Source: Opitutia bacterium (lineage in GTDB: Bacteria > Verrucomicrobiota > Verrucomicrobiia > Opitutales > Opitutaceae). From it: a stretch of DNA of 45,024 nucleotides. The position numbers and the translations under genes were made by a program. The first letter of the stretch is position 1, and every line of letters begins with the position of its first letter. The notes beneath the pieces were generated by a model. The model did no database searches. It had not been told where the DNA came from and saw only the letters and a list, made by a program, of their open reading frames with translations. The stretch covers positions 1-45,024 of the forward strand of contig CANIJN010000010.1 of assembly GCA_947467625.1 (NCBI GenBank), given 5' to 3'. This document shows positions 24,950-32,695 of the stretch, one piece after another.

Positions 24950-24972
24950 AATGTCACGTATTACGTGACATT
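24950..24972. promoter_or_regulatory. 23-bp palindromic operator candidate upstream of the second TonB-dependent receptor
   Basis: AATGTCACGTA (24950-24960) and TACGTGACATT (24962-24972) are perfect inverted arms of 11 bp around a single T. It lies in an unusually AT-rich stretch, 145 bp before the receptor start and 110 bp from the divergent gene. Such symmetry fits a dimeric repressor or activator; the regulator family cannot be told from the site. Confidence 0.7.
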
Positions 24973-25117
24973 ACCAATGGGAATTCGGGTTTTTTCAGCT
25001 ATGAAATCAACCGAGTAATACGAGGTTCGAAATGATGATTTTGCTTGTTCGTAATTTGAGTGTGCCCCAACTCTTGAGCTCATCCCACCCTCGGCCGATT
25101 TCCGGCTAGTTACCTTT

Positions 25118-28100
25118 ATGAAATATCCCTCCTTGGCGGCTCTCCGCTTCAGTTTATTTGTTCTCATCGCGTGTCTGACCGCGTCACTGGCAGCGGCCCA
25201 AGCGTCCGCGCGGGGCACGATCGAGGGCCGCGTCCTCAACACCCGCAACGGCGAATATCTTGAGAAGGCGCGCCTCACGATCGAGGGCACCGGGATCGAG
25301 ACATTCACCGATTCTTCCGGCCAGTATCGCTTCTCGGGCGTGCCCGTGGGCGCGTTAAAGGTGCGCGTGTTTTACACGGGTTTGGATGTGCAAACCGAGA
25401 CGGTCGTCGTGGGCGCCGGCACCACCGTGCAACGTGATTTCAGTCTGGCTGCGACGCTCAAATCCGCGGTCAAAGACAAGGACACGGGGGTGGTGAAACT
25501 CTCCGAGTTTAAGGTCGGGGCCTCGAAGGAGATGGATGGCGCCGCGATCGCGATCAACGAGCAGCGCTTCGCGCCCAACATGGTCAGCGTCGTTTCGGCG
25601 GACGAGTTCGGCCACGTGGCGGAGGGCAACGTCGGCGAGTTTCTGAAATTTATTCCCGGCATCAGCATGGACTACGGCGGGGGCGATGCGCGCACGATCT
25701 CGCTGGGTGGCGCGCCGTCGAACAACGTGCCGGTGACCATCGGCGGCTTCGCGCTTTCCAGTGCGGCGTCCTCCGGTGTCAGTCGCACGGTCGAGCTCGA
25801 GCAGGTCTCCATCAACAATATCGCGCGGATCGAGATTTACCGTTCGCCGACGCCGGAGTCGCCGGGCTCGGCGCTGGCGGGTGGCGTCAACATGGTGCCG
25901 CGCGGCGCTTTCGAGCGCGCGCGACCAGTTTTCAACGGGAGTGTGTACTGGATGTTTCGAGACGCCGAGAAAGGCCTGCACAAAACCCCGGGGCCAACCC
26001 GCGACGAGACCTATAAAATTCATCCGGGTTTCGATTTTTCGTGGGTCGTGCCGGTGAATAAACGTTTCGGCTTCACGCTGTCCGGCGGTCACTCCTCGCA
26101 ATACACCATGCAGGATTACTTCGCTAATACCTGGCGCGGGGCCGGTAACACGACGAGCGCGCCCGTGGTGGTCGCCGGAGTCACGGTCCCAGGCGCGCTG
26201 CCCGACACGACGCCCGATAAACCCTATCTGACGAACTACACGGTGCGCGACGGCACCAAACTGACCAACCGCGATTCGCTCGGCACGACGATGGATTTTA
26301 AGCTTACGCGCAACGACATGGTTTCGTTCGGTTTTCAATACGCGCTGTTCGACGCGGAGTATAACAACCGCACGCTGAACTTTGCCATCTCCCGCGTGCT
26401 CCCTGGCCACTTCGACACCCGCACGACCAATGGCGACGTCGGTCAAGGTTCCATCAGCGTCAATAGCGGCGCCCGGCAAAAAACAGGGACTACCTACATG
26501 CCCACGCTGATCTGGCGCCACAACGGCACGCTCTGGAAGGCGGACCTCGGTGGGAGCTTCTCTCACTCGAGCAATCACTATCGCGACATCGACAAGGGCT
26601 ATTTCAACGGCGCCAACAGCCAGCGGACTAATGTCACGGTCGCGTTCAGCGATATCACTTATATGCGGCCCGGTACGATCTCAGTCAAAGATGGCATCTC
26701 CGGCGCCAAGGTCGATCCCTACAGTCTCTCAAGCTACGTGATTAACACGGGCACGAGCGATACGCTGGAATCAGCCGACGTGCAGCGCACCGTCCGGGGT
26801 AATCTTGGCCGCGACTTCCGCGTCAGCGACATCCCGCTCGCCCTCAAGGTCGGCGCGGAGATGCGCCAGTCGATCCGCGATATTCGTGGCGCCGCCGACA
26901 CCTACACGTTTGTCGGCCAAGACAAGATTCGCACCACGACGCCGAGCGGCACGGTCGCCGTGCCCGGCAGCGATGACGGCGCCGCGCTCATCCTCGACGA
27001 GATCTTCTCGAAGCGTTTCGCGCCGTGGGGCTTTCCCCGGGTCCAATACCCGAGCAACTATCATTTCTGGGAGCTCTACAATGCGCACCCCGAATACTTC
27101 ACGCGCGACGCCAATACGGAATATCGCAATGCCGTCGGCCGCTCCAAGTATGCGTCCGAGGTGATCTCCTCGGCCTTCGTCCGCGGCGATGCGTCGCTCT
27201 TCGGCGGACGGCTGAAACTTGTCGGCGGGGTGCGTGCCGAGCAGACCAACATCGAGGCGGCCGGCCCGCTCACGGATCCGACGGGCAACTACCGGCGCGA
27301 TGCCAGTGGCACGGTGGTCCAGGCGCGCGACGCCAGCGGCAACCTGCTATTTACCGGCACTGGCGTGAACCGCGTGATCGTGCCCGTGCTCATCCAACCC
27401 ACGACACTTCCCAACCCTGCCGGCGGCGCGGCGCTCTCCAATGCGCTCGCGGTCTCGAAACTCACGCTGCTCGACCGCGGCCAGAACACCACGAAGGAAT
27501 ACCTTCGCTATTTCCCGAGTCTGAACGCGAGTTTCAACGTCAGCGACAACTTCATCGTGCGCGGCGCGGCCTACCAGTCAGTGGGCCGGCCCAACTTCGA
27601 CCAATACGCCGGCGGTCTCACGTTGCCGGATACCGAGCTGCCCGCGAGCCCCACGAGCAACCGCATTACGGTGAACAACGCCGGCATCAAGGCGTGGACC
27701 GCCAATACCACGCAGATCCGGCTCGAGTATTACTTCCAGCCGGTGGGCGAAATTACGATTGGCGCGTTCCGGCGCGACTACCGGAATCTCTTCGGCTCGA
27801 CTGTGTTTCAAGCCACGCCTCAGTTCCTCGCGCTCTACGACCTCGATCCGGACACCTACCAGGAGTTCTTCGTTTCCACCAATTACAACACCCCCGGTCT
27901 CGTGCGCATGGAAGGCACGGAGTTTGCCTACAAGCAATCGCTCACGTTTCTGCCTCGCTGGGCGCGCGGCGTGCAGGTCTTCGCGAACATGAGCGCGCAA
28001 CGCGCGACGGGCGACTCCACGGCGAGTTTCAATAACTACCAGCCGCGGATCTACAACTGGGGCGTCAGCCTCAACCGCGATAAATACAACCTGCGGATGA

Positions 28101-28381
28101 ACTGGAATTATCGTGGTCGCCGGCGCACCACGGAGGTCGTCGCCTCGCCGCGGAGCGTCGAGCCGAGCACGTTTCTGTTCCAATCCAAACGGCTCTACAT
28201 CGACGTCAGCGGCGAATACCGCCTGACGAAAACCATCGGCCTCTTCGCCAGTATCAGAAATCTCAACGACGCGGTCGAAGACACCGAGCGCATGGGCCCC
28301 AATACGCCCGCGCACGCGCAACTCGCTTCGCGCGAGGATTTCGGCGGACTCTGGACGATTGGCGTCAAGGGGACGTTCTGA
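25118..28381 (+). CDS. TonB-dependent outer-membrane receptor with N-terminal carboxypeptidase-like domain
   Basis: 1087 residues. A signal peptide ends near SLAAAQA. Residues about 30-112 form a carboxypeptidase-D regulatory-like beta domain (GTIEGRVLNTRNGEYLEKAR, DSSGQYRFSGVPVGAL). The segment VVKLSEFKVGASKEMDG follows, then a plug domain (about 145-270; FAPNMVSVVSADEFGHVAEGNVGEFLKFIPGI, RIEIYRSPTPESPGSALAGGVN), then a large barrel ending in GVKGTF with terminal Phe. The TonB-driven import of oligosaccharides is the usual role of this architecture in polysaccharide-degrading Verrucomicrobia and Bacteroidota. The 23-bp palindrome upstream suggests substrate-specific regulation. No SusD-like partner is encoded nearby. 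Confidence 0.94.
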   Translation: MKYPSLAALRFSLFVLIACLTASLAAAQASARGTIEGRVLNTRNGEYLEKARLTIEGTGIETFTDSSGQYRFSGVPVGALKVRVFYTGLDVQTETVVVGAGTTVQRDFSLAATLKSAVKDKDTGVVKLSEFKVGASKEMDGAAIAINEQRFAPNMVSVVSADEFGHVAEGNVGEFLKFIPGISMDYGGGDARTISLGGAPSNNVPVTIGGFALSSAASSGVSRTVELEQVSINNIARIEIYRSPTPESPGSALAGGVNMVPRGAFERARPVFNGSVYWMFRDAEKGLHKTPGPTRDETYKIHPGFDFSWVVPVNKRFGFTLSGGHSSQYTMQDYFANTWRGAGNTTSAPVVVAGVTVPGALPDTTPDKPYLTNYTVRDGTKLTNRDSLGTTMDFKLTRNDMVSFGFQYALFDAEYNNRTLNFAISRVLPGHFDTRTTNGDVGQGSISVNSGARQKTGTTYMPTLIWRHNGTLWKADLGGSFSHSSNHYRDIDKGYFNGANSQRTNVTVAFSDITYMRPGTISVKDGISGAKVDPYSLSSYVINTGTSDTLESADVQRTVRGNLGRDFRVSDIPLALKVGAEMRQSIRDIRGAADTYTFVGQDKIRTTTPSGTVAVPGSDDGAALILDEIFSKRFAPWGFPRVQYPSNYHFWELYNAHPEYFTRDANTEYRNAVGRSKYASEVISSAFVRGDASLFGGRLKLVGGVRAEQTNIEAAGPLTDPTGNYRRDASGTVVQARDASGNLLFTGTGVNRVIVPVLIQPTTLPNPAGGAALSNALAVSKLTLLDRGQNTTKEYLRYFPSLNASFNVSDNFIVRGAAYQSVGRPNFDQYAGGLTLPDTELPASPTSNRITVNNAGIKAWTANTTQIRLEYYFQPVGEITIGAFRRDYRNLFGSTVFQATPQFLALYDLDPDTYQEFFVSTNYNTPGLVRMEGTEFAYKQSLTFLPRWARGVQVFANMSAQRATGDSTASFNNYQPRIYNWGVSLNRDKYNLRMNWNYRGRRRTTEVVASPRSVEPSTFLFQSKRLYIDVSGEYRLTKTIGLFASIRNLNDAVEDTERMGPNTPAHAQLASREDFGGLWTIGVKGTF

Positions 28382-28418
28382 GGCCGACCTCGGGGCAGCG
28401 GGGCGGGGCGCGACTGCC

Positions 28419-28445
28419 CGGTGCCCGGGGATTAGCCCGGCACCG
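28419..28445. other. GC-rich hairpin in the convergent gap after the second receptor
   Basis: CGGTGCC (28419-28425) pairs with GGCACCG (28439-28445), with a further CGG/CCG-type pairing inside. No T-tract follows on either strand, so it may stop transcription only with help or not at all. Confidence 0.35.
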
Positions 28446-28463
28446 CGCGTAGGGGAGCGCTCA

Positions 28464-28982
28464 TTACGTCTTCCCGAGACAGCACTGCTTGTGTTTCTTG
28501 CCGCTGCCGCAGGGGCACGGGTCGTTGCGCCCGACTTTCACGGCGGCCTTGGCCGGAGCGGGACCTTGGCGAATCGGGCGCGTGAAGATCCATTGGCCGT
28601 CGATACGACGGAACTCGGACTTCTCTTCCAAGACACCCTCTTGGTTCGCTTCGGTGTAGTAGGCGGAAAACTCGACGAAGGCCGTGTCCGGTTGTTTACC
28701 CAGTTCGTGGGAGTGTACGACGAGCTTCGTCCAGCGCACGGGCGACTCTCCGGTTTCTTCGACGTAGGGCAGCTTCGCGGTAGGCGCGTAGGTGTCGTGG
28801 AGGTAGCGGTTGTCGTCGGCGACGTGAGCCGTGAAGCGCGAGCGCATGAGCTCTTCGGCGGTCGCGGCGGGACGTTGGCGCGTCAGCACCGGTTCGCAGC
28901 AGGCGTCGAAGAGTTTGCTGCTGCCGCAGGGGCAGGCTTGTCCGCGAATGGGTCGATCGAGTCCGGTGGGCGTAGTGGCCAT
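28464..28982 (-). CDS. ychJ: YchJ/UPF0225-like protein with two SEC-C motifs
   Basis: 172 residues. An N-terminal SEC-C zinc motif ([13 protein letters not shown], about 17-29) and a C-terminal one ([13 protein letters not shown], about 157-169) flank a NTF2-like central domain with the family block [23 protein letters not shown] and FVEFSAYY. This is the YchJ/UPF0225 layout; the motif is the zinc-binding tail of SecA and other proteins. Molecular function is unknown, with a ribosome- or SecA-linked role suspected for SEC-C proteins. It converges on the large receptor gene. Confidence 0.92.
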   Translation of the reverse strand: MATTPTGLDRPIRGQACPCGSSKLFDACCEPVLTRQRPAATAEELMRSRFTAHVADDNRYLHDTYAPTAKLPYVEETGESPVRWTKLVVHSHELGKQPDTAFVEFSAYYTEANQEGVLEEKSEFRRIDGQWIFTRPIRQGPAPAKAAVKVGRNDPCPCGSGKKHKQCCLGKT

Positions 28983-29086
28983 GAGCCAGTCCTAGCGGGC
29001 GCGCGGGTAGCAAAGCGAGGCTGAAGACGCTGCGCCGCCCGCTCAGGTCGCGCGCTGCGCTGGCCGTGTGCTCGGCTGCGGTCAGT

Positions 29087-29749
29087 TCACGGCTCCCGCT
29101 GCGTGTCGAAGCGTGGGACGCGATTCGCGTCGTAAAGCGCGTCGCGCAGGTAGAAGGGGCCGGCACCTTTCACGTGAGATTCCAGGTAGCTGAAACTGAT
29201 CGCGAGGTTTCTCGCGGGGTCTTCGTAGGTGAGCGTCATGCCGCCGAAGCGTTCGCTGTAGCCTTTGCCAAAACCCATCCCGAGCGTGAATGAGCCGTGG
29301 ATTTCTGGGCCGGTCGCCTTGGCTTCGGCCACCCGCGCGCGGATGCTCAAGGGGACAAAGGCCGGTGGCGCGAGGAAAGTGCGGCTGAGGAGACTGGCCG
29401 CGTTGCGGTCGGCGAGGCTGTCGAGTTTGAGCTGTTCGGTTTCGGTCAATGCGGCCAAACCGGCGTTGCGGCGTTCGTCACCGGTGAGACGTTGCGAAAA
29501 CCGACTGGGCAGAGCCGGGGCGTCGGCGCGCCGGGGGGCGGATTGGGTGGCGAGATCGCGGCGAATCAAGGCGTCGAGCACGGCAATTTCGTCGGAAGAG
29601 AGCCGGTTGAGGCCGGTGGAGGTGCGGTCGGCACTGGTGAGCGATTGAGAGAAACGGGTCGGCGCTGGGGTGTCCGCGGCGGCGACGAGGGTGAGGGCGG
29701 TTAGAAGGGCCAGCAGTCCGCACGCGATTAATCTTACCCCAAGTTTCAT
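29087..29749 (-). CDS. exported protein with two internal repeats, unknown function
   Basis: 220 residues from ATG 29749 (MKLGVRLIACGLL). The Sec signal peptide ends near LVAAADT. Two repeats follow: RFSQSLTSADRTSTGLNRLSSDEIAVLDALIRRD style at about 35-68 and RFSQRLTGDERRNAGLAALTETE style at about 85-120. Each is an amphipathic helix pair beginning with RFSQ. The C-terminal 90 residues are beta-rich (GSFTLGMGFGKGYSERFGGMTLTYEDPARNLAISFSYLES). No family is recognised. A longer in-frame start at 29893 would hide the signal peptide. Confidence 0.72.
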   Translation of the reverse strand: MKLGVRLIACGLLALLTALTLVAAADTPAPTRFSQSLTSADRTSTGLNRLSSDEIAVLDALIRRDLATQSAPRRADAPALPSRFSQRLTGDERRNAGLAALTETEQLKLDSLADRNAASLLSRTFLAPPAFVPLSIRARVAEAKATGPEIHGSFTLGMGFGKGYSERFGGMTLTYEDPARNLAISFSYLESHVKGAGPFYLRDALYDANRVPRFDTQREP

Positions 29750-30075
29750 CGAGCGGACACATTGGCTCAAGGAAGACGAAGACTCACGGATATTCTCGCG
29801 GGTGCCGTTTCTTTTTTGCGAGTTCGGGAGACGTTGCGGGCTCGCTTTGCTTGGCGGGCGTGTGGAAGGCTGCGCGTATGAGTGCTTCGACACCGCGCCA
29901 GCCGGCGCGAGATTTTATCGTTTTCACGCTACCGCTGGGGAGCGGGGAGTTGCGAATGGGTGGCGCTGATGGCTGTGGCTTGGGTGCGGGCGGTGCGGAA
30001 TTTTCGGCCCGACGCCGTGAAGGCGTGAGAGCTCACTGTGGCGGGTAAATCGTCGATGGAAAATTTTTCAAAACG
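29750..30075. other. divergent intergenic region
   Basis: 326 bp between the RFSQ-repeat protein (minus) and a Gfo/Idh/MocA gene (plus). A short palindrome GAAAA-T-TTTTC lies just before the oxidoreductase start (about 30058-30068). I see no supported gene or clear promoter. Confidence 0.4.
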
Positions 30076-31074
30076 ATGAACCTGCAAAAGCGTAAAATCC
30101 GCTGGGGCGTCCTCGGTTATGCGCGCATCGCGCGCGTGGAAATTATCCCGGCGATCTTGCGGGCGGAGAATTCGGAATTCCACGCCCTGGCGTCGCGTGA
30201 CGGCCAGAAGCTCGTGGCGGCACGGGCGCAGTTTCCCGGCGTGGCGAAGACGTTTCACGGCTACGAGGGCCTGCTGCGCGACCCGGACGTGGACGCGGTG
30301 TATGTTCAGTTGCCGAATGCATTGCACCGCGAGTGGACGATCCGCGCAGCGGAGCACGGCAAGCATGTGCTCGTCGAGAAACCCGCCGCGCTGAACGCCG
30401 CCGAGTGTCGGGAGATGATCGCGGCGTGTGCGGCCAACGGCGTGCGGCTGATGGAGGCGTTCATGTATCGCTACACGGCGCGGACGCGCGCGGTGCTGGC
30501 GGTGATCCGCAGCGGCGTGCTCGGTGAAATCAAACAGGTGGACGCGACGTTTCGTTTCCTGCTCGCGAATCCGGCGTCGATCAAACTCCGTCCGGAGCTC
30601 GGCGGCGGGGCGCTCTACGACGTGGGTTGCTATCCGGTAAACTTCATCGGGATGGTCGCCGATGCGCTGGCGGGCGGCGCGCCGGGTGCGGGCGGGTTGC
30701 CGGAAGCGGTCGCGGTCGAATGTGTGCGGGCGGGCGGCATCGACGTGAATGTTTCCGCGGTGTTGAAATATCCGTCGGGTCTGCTCGCGACGGCGCACTG
30801 CGGGTTCAACGCGCACCAGCGCGTGCGTGCAGAAATCACTGGTACGCTCGGTGTGCTGGAAATTCCGGATACGTTCCTGGACCCCGCGGGCGCGCTCACG
30901 CTGACGGTGGGGGAGGAGCGCAGCCAAATCCCCGTGGCGGCGAGCGACCGCTACCGGCACGAGGTCGAGAATTTCGCGGAGGCGATTCTGCAAGAACGCG
31001 CGCCGCAGTTCACGCTCATCGAGACGCTGCGCAATGCGGAGGTGATGGACCGGCTGTTGGCGGCGAGCCGGTGA
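30076..31074 (+). CDS. cytoplasmic Gfo/Idh/MocA family oxidoreductase
   Basis: 332 residues, no signal peptide. The Rossmann domain starts KIRWGVLGYARIARVEI, with the dinucleotide-site AVYVQLPNALHREW and the family motif HVLVEKPAALNAAEC. The C-terminal alpha/beta domain has the MEAFMYRYTARTRAVLAVI segment typical of dehydrogenases acting on sugars or trans-dihydrodiols (for example xylose/glucose-fructose type), and GGGALYDVGCYPVNFI. NAD(P)-dependent oxidation or reduction of a sugar is expected. Its stop overlaps a possible GTG start for the following DUF1684 gene, so the two are likely co-transcribed. Confidence 0.93.
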   Translation: MNLQKRKIRWGVLGYARIARVEIIPAILRAENSEFHALASRDGQKLVAARAQFPGVAKTFHGYEGLLRDPDVDAVYVQLPNALHREWTIRAAEHGKHVLVEKPAALNAAECREMIAACAANGVRLMEAFMYRYTARTRAVLAVIRSGVLGEIKQVDATFRFLLANPASIKLRPELGGGALYDVGCYPVNFIGMVADALAGGAPGAGGLPEAVAVECVRAGGIDVNVSAVLKYPSGLLATAHCGFNAHQRVRAEITGTLGVLEIPDTFLDPAGALTLTVGEERSQIPVAASDRYRHEVENFAEAILQERAPQFTLIETLRNAEVMDRLLAASR

Positions 31075-31088
31075 GCGAGGTGACGCCC

Positions 31089-31988
31089 ATGAAAATAAAC
31101 ATTCTCGCCAGCCTGTTGACCGCGCTCGTTGTTTCATCCGCTATCCTCGCAGCAACCGGAGATCGTCATCGGGAGGAGATCGAGGCTTGGCGTCGCGTGC
31201 GGGTTGCGGAGCTGACGAAGCCTGACGGCTGGCTCTCACTGATTGGGCTCCATTTTTTGCAGACGGGGCCGAACACGGTCGGCAGCGACCAAGGCAACGA
31301 CGTCGTGTTGGCGCAAGGTCCGGCCCGATTCGGCGTGGCGACGGTCGGGGCAGAGGGCAAGGTGCGGTTCGAAATCGCGCCTGGGTTGGATGCGACGATC
31401 GCCGGGCAAGTGGTCGGGTTCGGTGACCTGCTCCCCGGTGCGGGCGCGGTGAAGCCGACGCTGGTCACTGCTGGCACGGTGAGTTTTTTTGTGATCGAAC
31501 GCGGCGGGAAAATGGCCCTGCGGGTGCGGGACAGTGCGGCGGCGCGGCGGGCGCAGTTTGTGGGGTTGGATTATTTTCCCGTCGATCCGTCGTGGCGGAT
31601 TGAGGCGCGCTGGGTGGCTTTCGAGAGATCACGGATGATTCCGCTCGTGAATAGGCTGGGTCAGACGTCGCCGGCGCTCGTGCCGGGCAAGGCGGTGTTT
31701 GTGCGCGATGGCAAAACCGTTGAGCTGCTCGCCATTGATGAAGGACCGGGCGAGCCATTATTTTTTGTAATCGCGGACGCGACGAGTGGCCAAGAGACCT
31801 ATGCGGCGGCGCGGTTTCTTTACGCTGAGGCACCGCGGGATGGCGTGGTCGTACTTGATTTCAACCGCGCGGAGAACCCGCCGTGTGCGTTCACGCCTTT
31901 TGCGACGTGTCCGCTACCGCCGAGGGAAAATCGGCTGCCTTTGGCGGTGACGGCGGGCGAGAAGACTTATCGCGGATCGCACGATTGA
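31089..31988 (+). CDS. DUF1684 family exported protein
   Basis: 299 residues from ATG 31089 (MKINILASLLTALVV); a GTG at 31071 overlapping the previous stop (GTGA) is a possible alternative. A Sec signal peptide ends near ILAAT. The DUF1684 features are the WRRVRVAELTKPDGWLSLIGLHFL start, VGLDYFPVDPSWRIEARW in the middle and the C-terminal LDFNRAENPPCAFTPFATCPLPPRENRL. The family is widespread and its function is unknown. It is close behind a Gfo/Idh/MocA gene, suggesting shared expression. Confidence 0.92.
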   Translation: MKINILASLLTALVVSSAILAATGDRHREEIEAWRRVRVAELTKPDGWLSLIGLHFLQTGPNTVGSDQGNDVVLAQGPARFGVATVGAEGKVRFEIAPGLDATIAGQVVGFGDLLPGAGAVKPTLVTAGTVSFFVIERGGKMALRVRDSAAARRAQFVGLDYFPVDPSWRIEARWVAFERSRMIPLVNRLGQTSPALVPGKAVFVRDGKTVELLAIDEGPGEPLFFVIADATSGQETYAAARFLYAEAPRDGVVVLDFNRAENPPCAFTPFATCPLPPRENRLPLAVTAGEKTYRGSHD

Positions 31989-32011
31989 GGCGTGCGAAAC
32001 GCGGGGTGGAT

Positions 32012-32266
32012 TCACGCAGTGTCGCGGCTGTGCGACGCTGGGCTCCAGAACATGCTGTCGGGGTCGAGGTAGCGGCGGTGCTCTCGAGGTTCTGGGTGTG
32101 GGTCGGTCACGGCGGCGACGTCAGGCCAGAGAATGGGCACGAGAAAATCATGCCGGGCCGCGTCCGAAGAGGGTCGGGGCCGGGTGGGCCACTCGGCGCG
32201 AAAGCGGAGCGGCGGCGGTTCAAACGAGCCTGGATTCCAGGTGGCTTCAATGGGGGGTGTTGGCAT
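32012..32266 (-). CDS. possible small protein (doubtful)
   Basis: 84 residues, MPTPPIEATWNPGSFEPPP... ending SMFWSPASHSRDTA. The composition (Trp, Phe, Pro and Arg in a varied pattern) is more protein-like than the usual antisense frames here, and no gene overlaps it. It lies just downstream of the minus-strand terminator, so it would need readthrough or its own promoter. No ribosome-binding site or family was seen. Confidence 0.3.
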   Translation of the reverse strand: MPTPPIEATWNPGSFEPPPLRFRAEWPTRPRPSSDAARHDFLVPILWPDVAAVTDPHPEPREHRRYLDPDSMFWSPASHSRDTA

Positions 32267-32307
32267 GGCGGTGTGGCGCCCGCTCCCGTGATCACACCGC
32301 TGAGGCC

Positions 32308-32343
32308 AAAAAAAAGCCCCCCCGGTGTGGCACCGGAGGGGCT
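32308..32343 (-). terminator. strong minus-strand intrinsic terminator/attenuator-like hairpin
   Basis: Read on the minus strand, AGCCCCTCCGGTG pairs with CACCGGGGGGGCT around CCA (13 bp, one mismatch) and runs into eight T residues. It starts 16 nt after the stop codon of the 35-codon ORF. No T-tract exists in the plus direction. Confidence 0.9.
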
Positions 32344-32359
32344 AAAGTCGTTTTGACGT

Positions 32360-32467
32360 TTAGAACCCTCTCGGCGCCTTGTTAATGGCGGATACGGATA
32401 CGACGGAGACTGCGACCACGGAGAGGTGGGCGAGCGTTGAAACGAGCGTCGTGCCGTTAATGTTCAT
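32360..32467 (-). CDS. 35-codon Val-rich peptide, possible amino-acid attenuation leader
   Basis: Minus-strand ORF from ATG 32467 to TAA 32360. The peptide begins MNINGTTLVSTLAHL, contains the Val-dense stretch SVVAVSVVSVSAIN and ends KAPRGF. Seven of 35 residues are Val, three Leu and two Ile, six Val falling within nine codons. A strong terminator follows 16 nt later, and CCGAGAGGG near the end of the ORF could pair with CCCCTCCGG of the terminator as an antiterminator. A TTGACA hexamer lies upstream (32503-32508, minus), without a good -10. This is the layout of ilv-type leader peptides, but no ilv gene follows. It could instead be an independent small membrane peptide. No ribosome-binding site is evident. 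Confidence 0.45.
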   Translation of the reverse strand: MNINGTTLVSTLAHLSVVAVSVVSVSAINKAPRGF

Positions 32468-32695
32468 GAGTCGCCGGCGAACAAGTCCAAGGAGACGCTG
32501 CGTGTCAAGTCGGTGCTGGGCGGATTCCAGTCCCGCCAATGAGTTCGGCCACGACTGGGCAGGATGCCGCGCGCGTGCACGGGTGAGACGCCCCTGCCAC
32601 GCCGACATCGGTCCAGCTGACTTCACTTTCAACGGCATCCGACCGGGGGAATCTCCTCGCAACTCGGCCCCGCGTTCGCACCGTTTGCCTCGCGC

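Larger units (their letters stand above)
31989..32695. other. long intergenic region with minus-strand leader/terminator unit
   Basis: 707 bp between DUF1684 and the UxuA-like gene. It contains a minus-strand 35-codon ORF (32360-32467), a minus-strand terminator (32308-32343) and a doubtful 84-codon minus-strand ORF (32012-32266), listed separately. Nothing else is recognised here. Confidence 0.6.
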
